Shown here piece after piece: positions 42,001 through 54,300 of a stretch of DNA of 64,000 nucleotides. This stretch comes from Dipetalonema caudispina. Its lineage: Eukaryota; Nematoda; Chromadorea; Rhabditida; Onchocercidae. Within the stretch, counting starts at the first letter, position 1. Each line of letters opens with the position of its first letter. The notes beneath the pieces are model-generated. The model was not told where the DNA came from. It saw only the letters and a list, made by a program, of their open reading frames with translations, and did no database searches. The translations under genes were made by a program, and so were the position numbers. The stretch lies in assembly GCA_013365325.1 (NCBI GenBank), contig JABVXV010000029.1:62001-126000 (forward strand), given 5' to 3'.

Positions 42001-43800
42001 TTTCGCAATACACTCATTTGGACTGAATTTTAGTCAGCTTATTACTCACAATTTGTGACTCATTCGTCTTAAAGGAGATGAATATTATGGTAACTAACCA
42101 GGATGCGCTGCCGATCAATCTCTTCTAGTTTCTCTTTGGCAGCTTCCGGATTCTTGACCATCATTTCTTCAAATTCCCTAATTAACTGCTTTCTCTTCTG
42201 GCGTTTCATATGTCGATGATAACTGCAACAAGTCATAACAGAAATTTTTAACAACTGAAATTTTTTTTAACATTCTAGCAATTCGAAGGCAAGATTATCT
42301 ACTGATGAATACTACAGTGTTACAGTCAAGGTTTACACATAACAGAGGCAGAATGAAGGACGAAGAATACAAATATTTATAGTTAAACTAACGATTTGCT
42401 TTTTATTTTAGCCTGTCGCTTCAGTTTCGCTTCTCGATAACCAACTAAAGCTCGCATTTTCTTCAATTGTACCCACTTTGCTTTTGCCTGGAAGAAAAAA
42501 CAAAATCAAACAAATATGCAAGTTACGTGTGATTGTTTATCAAGCAAAGTCACTTATAGCTATAACGGTTAGGCGAAAAGCTGAAATATAATAACCTCTT
42601 TGAGACTCATTGCTCTTATTAATTCTAATTCAGCTTCGGTATATTCCTCGCCATCACGAAGATTATTGTTTGATGTTTTCAACAGTTTGGCCAATTCTAT
42701 TTCCAGCGGTGTCCTTGGCTGTAATTAAACTCACAAATAAAAACACAGAAATTATTCCTAAAACTCTTAGTCGTTATCACACAATGAACTGAAGACAGTG
42801 ATAAGGAGTGATTTTCAACACATGAAAGAATATTATACTAACAGGATAATCTTACACCGAAATTAGTGGGTACTTCTACTAAAGTAAAGTATATACTACG
42901 AAAGATGTCTCAACATTTTCCCGTTACCCCAGAATTCATCACTGGCAGGAAGTAAGTGAAAAATATAACAGACCTTGAAAAAAAGCACCAAATCCGATGC
43001 TGTTCTATGGAGTGGTGGATCTTTAGTAAGTGGGAATACTAGCTGTTCAGCAAGCCGATTTTTTTTGACAATTGGAGCCCATTCATCCAAATCTTTCCTG
43101 CAACAATACTTTAAGTTATTCGTATTAACTGCTCCCTTTGTTCTTAATTGAAGTTTTTAACCCTAAGTTGAAGTAACAAATGAAAACAGCTTCCGAAATC
43201 TTCAAAATTTCGCTTGTAATATTTTAGTTTTCAGTTGCAAACATATTACGCTCTCTTTATCTCTATCATATGTCTTTAAAGATAATGTAAGTAAAGATAA
43301 TACCGAATATCACTGTATGCAATAGATCCTTCAATCCTCTCCCGAACCAATCTATGAGATGGGACCTGCAAAGTTCTCGGTTCATCTTCTCGCGCTGTTT
43401 TTCCTTGCTTCTTCTTCTTTACCAATTTCTTCTTCACGTCGTCAACATTTCTGAGATTATCATTAAAAGAAATGGCTTGAAAAATTTCCCTGAACCGATA
43501 CATCAATCCCTCTGGATTTAAGTTTGAGATATGGGATTCCACTCTAATCTTAGCAACAGCTTCTACCGCTGGAAAAACATTATTCTAGATTTGATGACGA
43601 AACATTCTAACAACAAAATAAAGGAAATTAACGAGAGAAACTAACCTGGTAGATCGTATAAGATCAACTAGTTCTTTAGCCCGAACCTTCTTCGGACACT
43701 TTCTAATCAAAGGTTTTTTTCTAGTACTACTACCCAAATTGTTTATAGTATCCAATAATTTTGTATGAGCTTGCTCGTCAAAATCCGAATCCTCCGACAT
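39003..43800 (-). CDS. utp14: UTP14, U3 snoRNP/SSU processome component
   Basis: Nucleolar factor for 18S rRNA maturation; in yeast Utp14 activates the helicase Dhr1. About 16 exons and about 760 residues, close to the human length. Starts MSEDSDFDEQAHTKLLDTIN. Conserved stretches follow the family order: DEWAPIVKKNRLAEQLVFPL, RTPLEIELAKLLK, AELELIRAMSLKEAKAKW, KSYHRHMKRQKRKQ, KNPEAAKEKLEEIDRQR, an acidic middle (DSDSDSESEN), KDIDLTLQGWGSWTGPG, then FLIKVPKKKRK and a C-terminal IPFPYTTVEDYEAVIRQPLG, ending DESDEEK. Supported exons include 43800-43646, 43543-43304, 43097-42974, 39283-39163 and 39068-39003. The exon 1/2 junction is uncertain: the best-looking acceptor (TTTTTTCCAG near 43569) gives the wrong phase, while 43543 restores frame. 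It lies 646 bp downstream of prolyl-tRNA synthetase on the same strand. Confidence 0.93.
41069..41092 (+). repeat. TA dinucleotide repeat in UTP14 intron
   Basis: Uninterrupted TA run. A shorter one lies at 41421-41438 in the neighbouring intron, just before an exon. Confidence 0.85.
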
Positions 43801-43814
43801 CGCACTCGCTTTAG

Positions 43815-43825
43815 ACTATAATGAA
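43815..43825 (-). promoter_or_regulatory. Candidate trans-splice acceptor for UTP14
   Basis: TTTCATTATAG ends 15 nt before the UTP14 ATG. It reads as a nematode 3' splice site with no upstream coding exon, as expected for spliced-leader addition. Inference only. Confidence 0.4.
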
Positions 43826-44446
43826 ATGATGAAAATCGACCAGCATATGTAGCCATTACTTCACGAATTCAAACTAAACTACCAAGTTAAAAACTATTTT
43901 GTAAAGTAATTCTACCACATGATGTACCTTACTCAATTTACTTCATAAATAATACTCGGTGATATTATTGATTTCCCTTTTCATGAAATATGCTCAGAGA
44001 CGAGATACGACAACATTACTATGCGAAATAACACCAACAATTTATCAGTTGTCAAAGTAAAAGGATGTAGTTTAACCACTTCCTCATAACATAATACACA
44101 TAAAAATAAAAATAAAGAGAAGGGTACAAACAGAGAATAAAGACATAGCAGCAACCATAAAAGGCATTTCCTCTATAGTAATTCAAAATTCCCACTCCAA
44201 CTGAACAAAAAAAAAAGGAAAAAATTCCCACTTACACAGAGAGATACCAAGAGGTTATATAAAGTGCCAACAAACAATATAACAGCTAAGATAAATTAAT
44301 TACGGATCAGTTACCATGCCAATAACAATATAACAGATAAGTGCCCACAAACAATACAATAGATCAGATCAATCAACAAAGATACGCAGTAATCACATGT
44401 AATCTAGAATCTGAGATATTCAGATCCATATGGAAGATGATTTTGT

Positions 44447-47400
44447 TCAATAACTTCGACCAAACAGTGCGAAGAACTGCGGTTTTTCTGAACAATTCCT
44501 ATTGATACAATTGGTCGGAAGTAATACATCGGGCTGAAATGATAATTTGATGAAGCTCATTATCGAATTTTAAGAGGAAATAGTCCACAACGATGTGTAA
44601 ATATAAGTGAATATCACAAATTAAAGCATCATGAAATTTTAGTTCCATATTAAACATAACATAGTTTAGTGCTAGTTCCCAAACCACTGTATTTAAAGCT
44701 TCATTAATAGCATGCAGCAAAAAACTGTAATTCCAGGAACTCAATTCCTTAAAAGCATTATGTAGATCACCTGTTCAAGTGGAATACAGAGGGTTTTTGC
44801 CCCCATTGAGGGAGCATGAGGATCATTTTCTTCTTCTCTTATGCTTTCTTTTTTAATTTCGTCTTCGCACTCAATACGACCACAAAAGGGTGATAGCAGA
44901 ATAAACTTTTGATCTAGAAGACTTCGGAAATCATTCCATTTCAACACAATCTTTGTATGCGACTCGCGAGCTTCCAGTACTCTAAAAATCTTTCATCATA
45001 TTGAGAAATATTTTTTTGCACGGTGAAGATTATCATTCACTAAACTTATTACTCTGGAAAAAAAAGCTTGCCTATTATACATGGAACAATGAATTTCGTC
45101 CAGCATGTCTTTGCATTTTTTAGCAAGATCATCGATGGGAATGATTCGTTTTTCGCCAGAATATCTGATAACGCAAGTTACCTAAACAAAAAAATTATAT
45201 AACAACTTGTAAGTTACAATGGAAAGGAAGTAGCGATAAATAATATTTCAAGATACCTGGCTGTTGGCCAAATCTTTGGGACCAATTTCGATTCTTACAG
45301 GAACACCTTTCAACTCCCAATGGTTGAACTTCCATCCAGGCGATATATTATCTCTCATATCAATCTCAGCCCGTATATCTGCATCCACCAATCCATCAGT
45401 GATTTCTTTTGCTTTTCCAATCAAAGCCGCTTTTTGTTCATCCTTTGTTTGGGCAGTGATTCCCACGGGAACAATAATCATCTACAAAACCTAGGAATAC
45501 ATATCTAAGAAAAACAAGAGAATTTCGTCTTATCCAAAGCCTATGCCTAAATCCGTAAGGCATACCTGTATAGCAGCTACTTTTGGTGGAAGCACAAGAC
45601 CATAATTATCACCATGTACCATCACAAGAGCACCAATTGTTCTCGTTGATAAACCCCAACTATTCTGCCATGCATAGACTTTTCCGCCACCGTTTGGGTC
45701 TTCAAACGATATGTTGAACATTTTTGAGAAATTTTGTCCTAAGTGATGCGATGTACCACCCTAAAATAAAAAGATGAGCAGCCTTCACAAAAAAATATGA
45801 AAGGATAAAGGATGAAGTAAGCAATTTTCCTATTTGGTTCTTCTATCATTCTTCGTTTATTCTTACTCCAATCAATTCGAGAGAAAAAAAAAAAGACAAA
45901 CAAATAAACAAAAACTGCTATTGTATCGTAGAATACCAAATACGGAAATTAAATGATAGGTCAAGCCATTAGTAACCTGTATCCCGCGTCCATTGATAGG
46001 CACATACGCTTCAACAGTAGTTGTAAATTCTCCGCCGGCGAACTTCTCTTTTTCAGTTTTCCGTCCTTTAATAACTGGTATGGCTAGTAAATCGGTGTAT
46101 ACTTGAGCATATAAATCAAGTATTTTAAATACTTCCTCTTCTGCCTCAACTTTATCTTGGAATGCAGTATGACCTTCCTGCCACAAGAATTCACGAGTTC
46201 TCAAGAATGGTGTTGGATGCTTGAATTCCCACCGCTAAAATAATCAATATCCTTTTTCATAAAATATGGCAATTAAGCAATATAGTGTGTGATTAAAAAA
46301 ATCGAACTATCTTAAAAACAGTTTTAAAGATAAACAGTTTTCTCTCTCTTTCTTTTACAGTGTTTGATTATGGAACGTACGACAACATTGCACCACTGAT
46401 TGAGTTTAATTGGAAGATCTCGGTGAGACTGCACCCATTTCGCATAACTGGGATATATCACTGTTTCGCTGGTAGGACGAATTGCAATCGCTTCAGCTAG
46501 GTCTGACTGTCCTGCTCGCGTTATCCATGCAACCTAGAATTCACTGTGGTGAGAAATATTCACATTTGAAAGAGTCAGATATACGGTAAATATATTTCAG
46601 ATAATAACCTCGGGAGCAAAATCGCTGATATGCGTCTTCTCTTTCTCCAAAGCACTTTGTGAAACGAATAACGGAAAATAGCAGTTCTTAACACCTAATT
46701 TCTTAATTTCTTGGTCAAACCACTCCTGAATAAATTCCCAAATTGCGTATGACCACGGTCGTAACACATAACAGCCAGAAATATCGTAATATTCTATCAT
46801 TTCTGCTTTCGTTATAACCTTAAAAAAACAGGAATCGACTTTTTAGGAAACTGACTTCTTCGACACACATTTAAATATTAACATCACAATACTTTAAAAC
46901 CCAATTGTTGATGCGTTCATATTACCCTATGGGTTTTAAACTTTTGTATCAATTTCATCTCTGCCCAAAAAAAAAAAGGTAATAAAACGTTCCCCCATTC
47001 CTAAAGATGATTCTCCTTCATTCCTGTCAAAAGAAATAACTTGAACATCTTCTTAGTGCATAAGAGTAAATTATCTTTGATATTATTTTAGTATGAGTAA
47101 TAGTTGCTTCAGGAATAATGTTATCATATAATTAACACTATCTCAAACAATGGTTTTCCTAACCCTTTGCTGAAATAATTTGTCAGTAGCTAAAAAATAT
47201 TCCATGCCTAATATCCCACTATTTGGAAATATGAAATACGGATTATATATTCATCGAAATTAGTTGGTATATGAAATGAAAAAAAAAGAAACTAACCTGG
47301 ATATACCATTCGGAATAATTCTCATCTTTAGATACTTCAATACCCAATTTCGTTTGCTTCCTCACATCCCCTCGACCTTTTACAGATGAAGCAATGCCTA

Positions 47401-47749
47401 TCTGAAATCTATACATCAGCAATATTATATCAAGAAAACACGAATGAAATTACTGAACTTAAAACTGCTAAACACGTAACAGGTTTGCTCATCTTCTAAC
47501 TGTACAATTATCCTACTTTATTATCCGATTATGCTAAAATACATCCCATCTCTAACAAATGATAATAATTAGGATTAAAATTGTCAAATAAATACATACT
47601 ATCAAAAATTTACTTCATTTACAAAACTTACAAAAAAAAGTCCAACTTACATGAGAATTTGACAGATCATTTTCAAGCTTACGAACAATATCTTGTTGCG
47701 AAGTAATTTTCATTTCCAGTACATCATTTTCACTCTTCAATAGTGCCAT
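44447..47749 (-). CDS. pars-1: Prolyl-tRNA synthetase, cytoplasmic
   Basis: Class II synthetase charging tRNA-Pro. Ten exons (high to low): 47749-47651, 47401-47297, 46818-46609, 46533-46381, 46234-45977, 45760-45566, 45481-45257, 45181-45072, 44981-44771, 44533-44447, phases consistent, 550 residues. Family marks: motif 1 region [20 protein letters not shown], then [20 protein letters not shown] (PTSE loop), motif 2 [20 protein letters not shown] with GHTAF, the [15 protein letters not shown] segment, motif 3 [18 protein letters not shown], anticodon-binding domain ([13 protein letters not shown]), and a C-terminal zinc-type domain ([29 protein letters not shown]) ending ALFGRSY. The first exon ([15 protein letters not shown]...) resembles a short coiled WHEP-like piece. 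No glutamyl half is present. The intron after 45072 starts with GC instead of GT. Confidence 0.95.
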
Positions 47750-47760
47750 TGTATTGTTTA

Positions 47761-47772
47761 ACTGTAAATAAA
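47761..47772 (-). promoter_or_regulatory. Candidate trans-splice acceptor for prolyl-tRNA synthetase
   Basis: ATTTTATTTACAG precedes the ATG at 47749 by 12 nt. No coding exon that joins in phase was found upstream, so the gene probably starts here with a spliced leader. Confidence 0.4.
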
Positions 47773-48075
47773 ATAATAAATTACTTGTAGATGTAATCTT
47801 TTTTATCCCAAAAAAAAACACACACACAACCTTAGTTCGGAATAATCCAATTCTTAATTCTGATGAAAAAAAATGTCTAATTTATCTTCCATACCGATTT
47901 CTATAACAGTTATCACTCCTTCCTCTAATAATTTAAAATTTCTACAATATCGTAATAATCGAGAAAATTTTATCAATTTTCATCCTTTCTTGACATCTTC
48001 TCACCCATCAAACTTTTGCTTAACATTATAAACAATTATTTGACAACTTCTCTTACTTCCCACTTTGTACCCCCT

Positions 48076-48176
48076 CTCAGTATTCTCCCGAAATTCTCCC
48101 CCGCACTATCAATTCCAAGAATTTCTCCAAAATCTTCTCAGTATTCTCCCGAAACTCCCCCCCCGCACTATCAATT
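48076..48176 (+). repeat. Two tandem copies of a unit of about 61 bp
   Basis: TCAGTATTCTCCCGAAA followed by a C-rich run and CGCACTATCAATT occurs at about 48076 and again at about 48137, with small length differences in the C run. It is the most C-rich spot of the spacer. Confidence 0.8.
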
Positions 48177-48815
48177 TCAGGAGTTCCTTGTATGCAACTG
48201 TGCTATCTCACTTTAACCATCACTACAAATAATCGCTTTGAGAGTTTGCCGGTTTAGAGAAACGGAAAAATGCAACAATTCGATCCAAGTGACTATTCAC
48301 CGAATATTCCCGGGATCTCTCATATGTGAAAGGATTGGTATGAGTGTAACTTTCTATGTGACTTACGTGTACTCTTAATTTTCGTAAGTAATGTAGAAGT
48401 AATCATTTAAGAAATGATTTTCCATGGTAAGAGATGTTTTTAAAAGCGAAATGACTGATCCCGAGATATTCCCGAGATATCTTCTTGTTTATACCGCTTT
48501 ATAAGGATGGCTTAATGAAAATAGGAAATAGGAGTAGGAAGGAAAAGATGAAAAATAGATTAGTAGAAGAAGTAGAAATTATTGCACTTCAAAATAACTC
48601 CTTCTCATTCCAACTTTTCTTGTAAATCATTTGTTTTTTCATTCCTCAAATTATCAGATTTTGCTGACCTTTAACCTCACTTTGATGCAATCAATGTAAA
48701 TGCAATGAGTAATTTTTGCTTTATTGTAAGTTGTTTTGCATCATCAACAAATGATATATATGTGACAATGAACATTTTTTGTGGAAAAGAACGAAAATCA
48801 TCTTTTGTTTGAAAA

Positions 48816-50488
48816 TTAGATGGTTCAACAGGTCCTAGGCTATGGCCATAAGTAAGCAGAAATGGATCTGAACCAATATTTATTGCACCATTTTAGTGGA
48901 AAACGAACACCAATACCATCCTGAAGCTAACGGTATTGAAAAATTCAAGCCTGAAAAATGAATATCATTACAATCAAATAGTTTGAGTGCATTTTCAATA
49001 ATGTTGTAATTTTCATTCCAGATAAATTTCCAATATTTGATATTGTTATCTATTTGATAACACGAATAATCAATGTTATCTCGATCAAATAAATAATCAT
49101 CGCCAGGTTCAATATCAATATCTTATGCAAGATTATGCATAAATTGAATTACAAAATGATGGATTTGCATCGATGAGGTGCAAAATTATCCGATAATACT
49201 GCTACTGATATCGATGATATTTGAGCTAAATGTTAGTTATTCTTTTATTTTCTTGGCTATGAATTTATTTATTTAATTAATAATTCATTTCCACAAATAG
49301 CTTAAGCAAATTAATGAAAATGTGTGAAAAAAAAAAGCTTAGGAGTGAGAAGGATAAATAAGCTGGCAGAAGAATGGATTATCATCTATTCAATGATATG
49401 TATATAAACTATTATAGCAAGAAAATATGCACATTTTAGAATTACATATTTTGGGGAAAAATTAGACGAAGAAAAAAAAAAATGCAAGAAATGGATGAAA
49501 GAGAGTGGGAGAGAGAGAAAGGAAATTAGTGTTTTGGTTTTAAGATTAGAAAATGCACATGATCTTCTTTAGGGTAAAAATATAGGATTATAGAGATTTA
49601 AAAATATGCGATATGGAATAGATATCTTGTTATGCAAAAATTTTTGTTGCTATGAAAAGTATCCTACTTATATTTCTCATGAGTAAATTATTAATGACAA
49701 ATATTCTCATCTTTCATATATCCTTTTTATGTCAATATTTTATCGGTTATACATGAAATTTATGATGGAACTTACAATGAATTTTATTGAAGAATGCATC
49801 AATAGCCAATATCGCTAATGTTTCCGAATTTATTTCAAGTATACATTGGTTGGATGATCCAATGATCCGATACCAACCCGAGTATTTGGTTGATCCATTT
49901 TGATATCACCTGAATATTTTCTTTTTCGATTTTCTCATTACAATTTTTTCTTAAGTAAACGTTAACGAGATAATGGATCATTCCATTCTTGCCATTGTAT
50001 TGATAATTTTTTCATTTATTAAGTTTAACCAGCTTTGATCTTTCATTTCCATGTGATTTCTCAATTTAAATCAATAAAAGGTCTATTTAGACAGCCAATT
50101 GGAAGTATTGTAAAAGGTCAAACCTTTATAGTCGCAAATACCCCAACCAAAAATTGGAATATTGATATTTTCATCAACTGTTAATCGAGTACCCGGATTC
50201 ACATCCAAACCTTCACTGAACTGTGTCGTAAATGGGAATATCGATGATAATGATGATGCATCACGTCCCGAGAATGGTTACAATAGAATATGTTTGCATA
50301 TTAATTTATACAATATTGATTGTTTACTATTTTCTCCCTTAACAACCACTACAATTTAGTAATTTAAAAAGAATCTATGAGAAATGATACCTGATAGAAA
50401 GGCGGAAGATTGTAATCTTTTCTTCATGGCTGGAATGGTGCTGGATTTGGTGGGGATGTTTGACGTTTAGTTCGAATAATGCTGTTTA
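48816..50488 (-). pseudogene. Unrecognised eroded coding locus (at least four exons)
   Basis: Four pieces read as protein on the minus strand but are broken. (A) 50488-50391: RTKRQTSPPNPAPFQP, an in-frame TGA at 50424-50426, then RKDYNLPPFYQ. (B) 50220-50124: FSEGLDVNPGTRLTVDENIN and IPIFGWGICDYKG, intact, splicing in phase from A and into C. (C) 49909-49776: DIKMDQPNTRVGIGSLDHPT NVYLK then TAA; a +1 frame continues INSETLAILAIDAFFNK to a GTAAGT donor. (D) about 49121-48816: 83 open codons (DDYLFDRDNIDYSC, YWKFIWNENYN, SIPLASGWYWCSFSTK), then a shift near 48890 into NGAINIGSDPFLLTYGHSLG. One stop and two frameshifts argue for a pseudogene, or for a gene hit by sequencing errors. The RTKR could be a furin-type site. 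I do not recognise the family; the NVYL...LAILAID stretch is only faintly like a macroglobulin domain. Confidence 0.45.
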
Positions 50489-50617
50489 CTGAAATATCAT
50501 TTATCAAATTGTATAAGGTTAACGTGAATTCGATTAGGAATACAATGGATCAATCACTAATATCTTACCTCATATTTCTGGCCAAAGAAAAAGGAAAAAA
50601 AAAAGAGATTCAATTAA

Positions 50618-50780
50618 TTATCTTTGCTGAGTGGTAAAATGATTAGAAAGAGTTGTAGTATTATTGTCTTCATCATCTGCTTTAAAATTAATAATTTGCA
50701 ACGATCCCTTATGGTCCCATTTTTTCCTTCTTAAATTTCCCAATTTTACACTAATTGATGATAAAATAAATTCATTTTGG
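50618..50780 (-). other. Weak open frame upstream of the eroded locus
   Basis: Minus-strand frame with KLGNLRRKKWDHKGSLQIIN and FKADDEDNNTTTLSNH before a natural stop. It could be the end of another gene or of the same locus. There is no splice donor near its end and I cannot join it in phase to the exon at 50488. Confidence 0.2.
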
Positions 50781-51082
50781 AAATTTATTAAAAAAAAACC
50801 AAAAATATGCAAAATTATTATTATAATTACTAATTTAACTCGTTAAGTGGAAGAAAAAAAAGAAGTAGTGTAACAGTTAGGATTATTTAGTTTACCTCAT
50901 AGTTGAAGCAAAGCCTGTCGAATAGCCTAGAATGATGGTGATTTATATATGTAACCAAATATTTTGCTAAAATGGCCCAGACTTTACTAATTCATGGAAT
51001 ATTTGTTATCTGTCTGGGCATAAAGCAATGTTGGATCGGTATTCAACCATCCTCAAATGCTAGTCACTTATCCGATTTTCTT

Positions 51083-51088
<6 letters not shown>

Positions 51089-51115
<27 letters not shown>
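51089..51115 (+). repeat. CT dinucleotide microsatellite
   Basis: Uninterrupted CT run; a similar one lies at 54336-54358. Confidence 0.85.
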
Positions 51116-51325
51116 TGAGACGGGTTATACTTTTCCGCATTACTCATCATCCTATCCTATCATTGTTTACCTTTTTTTTTTGGTCTTGTTTATTGGTATA
51201 TTTCACAAGCCTTCCAAAGTTGTTTTCATTATTTCAAATATTATAGGAAATATAAAATGTTTAGGATGAAGTTGAAAAAAAACCTTTCAAGTATTCAAAT
51301 TTCATTGTAATAATTTTCTTCCCTG

Positions 51326-51358
<33 letters not shown>

Positions 51359-54300
51359 TTAGCATTTGTCATTATTCAAAGATGGTGACAGCCCGTTCAA
51401 ATGTTTAATTTCTAGGAAAAAAAAAAAAGTAAGAATATGGGCAAATAATGTTTTATTTGTGATTTCGTCAACAAATAATGCTTATGGCTATTTACAATCT
51501 GTTAGCCATTACCTGAGTAATGTTTCAGAATGTTGAACCAGACTTAAAAAGAGCATAATCTTTTTATTAATTGATGGAAGGCTAAATATTTTACATCATT
51601 AAAAGGCTAGCTAACAAGTGAAAGTAATTTGAGAACTGAAATTTCAGGCTTCTCCTAAAAATCCCATATTGATTCCTGCATATTGCAAACAAATTTATCA
51701 AAAACTTAGTTTATATTTCAATCATTTATTTTCTCGTTTATATTTTGTCATCAGTTTTTTTTGTTTTCAATTAAATGTAAATTACCAAAAATTGTATGGT
51801 TGTGTTTGTAAACAAACAAAAAACATTTGTGCCTTAATTAATTAAACTTTTATAAATTCATATTGTAATCTAACTAAAATTTGCTTGTGATTTAACTGAG
51901 GTGGACAAATACTATCAAAAAATGATTGATCTAATATTCGTTTCATTCTATTATTATTCATTCTATTATTATATAGAATGTAATATGTATAAAGCTGCCT
52001 TGAAGCTATTTGCTTTTTCCGTTCCACCAATTTATTGGAAAGAAAAATTCCTCGCCCTATCCAACCCAAATATATTTAGTATTCCGAATATCCTCGCATT
52101 GATAGCTCTTTCATTCTAAAAGCTATTTGCAAATTACTACTCTCATCATTTTCATCTTTTTTTTTTTTTTTTTGAAAAAGTTAACTTTTCCCATTTACAT
52201 GCTTATTGTTCAACTTTGATCAAACAACAAAAAAATACGATTTAGGAAATTGTTGAATTTCTGAGTTATTTAATTTTCCAACCGATTTTTTTTCATCCAT
52301 TTTATTTTTCTGTGTATTAGCCGTAATTTTTATCCTGTAAACACACAAATTCCTTTGTATCAAACATATCGAAAATTAAGTAATTGAAAATTTTTGTGGA
52401 AAAAAAAAAAACTGTCTGATTTCTATATTTTTCATATTTTGTTTTTACTTTTGTAACATCTGAAAAATTATTCGAATTACAATCAATTCAATGGATTTTT
52501 CTTTCTATTTTTTTATTAAATTTAAAATATTGAATAACTCTTAAAAAAAAAAGGCTCAGCATTCCCGTGATTTCTTTGGCTCTTTTTTCTTTCTTTTATT
52601 TTTGGGAGGGAAGAAATTATGAGTCAAATAATGTCATATTATTCCAAAATATAATTGTTCCTCAATAAATTTTTTATTGGTATAGTAAATATAACGACTC
52701 TTTTTGCGGTCTTCAACCATCTATCTTTTTAAAACCAAACCTTTTAAATTGAGGAAGTAATTCTGAAATAGAAAATCTACAAAGATTGCCAACTGATGGC
52801 AGTTTTCTAAAAAGATTACTTTTACAGATTTTTGGCTATGAAAATGGAGCCAAAAACGGTTTATCTTTTTAGTTATACGTTTGTGTAGTCTTTTTTTTTC
52901 TTTTTTGTTTTTCTTTTATAGAGTGTATTTTGGAAATTTGAAATATTATGGATAGATTCGAAATTTTTCTTAGTAATTAAATTGATTTAAAAAAGAAAAA
53001 GAAAATTTTTTTTTTTTTTGAAATTTAATATATGTTTATGTAGAAAAATTGAAGCATAATTACATTTTGTTTAATTAATACGACTGAATGACGGTTAAGT
53101 TTCCACCATGCTAATATAGTCAAATATCTGACTAAACTTTGGATAGTGTCGTTTTCTTTGACTCTTTGACAAATTCTGGTGCAGAATTTTCAGCAATGAC
53201 ATAAACACTGCATCTTCTATCAATATATGCAATCCTGGCTGGTCATTTAAAGTTCCTTTTTTTTTTCACCTCCCTGGATCACTTTTAAAAGTATGGAATT
53301 ATTGCCATCGGGAAATATTATCAAAGCAGTATCTGTTTTATTCATTTATTTTAATTGATTCATATTGTTTTTACTCTCTTTTAGAGTGTAGTATTTTTAA
53401 TTAGCTCGTAATAAACAGATGATCAAATAATACTGTAGGATTTGATGATTTAAAAAAAAGTTAAAAAGAAAGTAAGATTTTTGCTTCAATTATTATCTGA
53501 AGAGTGGAAATTCACAAGACAGATGTATAGTTATTCAAATAATTATAAATCCTTCTTGTTCTTCAACAATCTTCAACTTCATATTTTCATCTGAAACTCA
53601 AAAATAATCAAGTTATAGGATTACATCGATTTCTCTCAAAAACGTAAATTTTTTTTTTTTTTTTTTTTTTGATCGTCAAAATTTAATTATATCCGAGAAA
53701 AAATTGTATGAGTGGAAATAGCAACAGTTAGTTTTTCGACAACAATGTATTCTTGCAAAATTTTGAAGATGAAATATACGTTTATTTATTGGTAAAATTG
53801 CTTTTGAACAGTAATTAGTTATCGGAAATATTTTCTGGTCACTACCGGTTTATTTCTTCATTTCGGTTGATTTTATTTACTGTTCAGTATTATAATCAGA
53901 TTTCAGTTTTTAAGCTTTTCCACTGGAAGTTCCCTCTTCCTTTATCACATCAAGACATTCCGGAAAAATGAAGGAAAAAAAGCAAAAATTTTCTTAAACG
54001 ATAAGTAGATGAAAAGAAAAGCAATAACCTATGACCCTGCTGTTTATCAAACAAATACTGTGTGAAATTATTTTTAAGTGCTAACTAATTGATTATCGGG
54101 GAATATTTTCAGAATTCTATCTGTTTATTCTTTCATTTCAATTAAGTGTTGTTATTACTCGTTTTTAGAGTGTAGTATTTTTAATTAGCATCTAATAAAT
54201 AGATGTGATTGATGCGATAATTACGCAATTCAAATTGCTGATATTTTTGGAATTCTTTATCCTTTTTTAGTTTATAATTCTAAAAACGTTTTATAATAAT

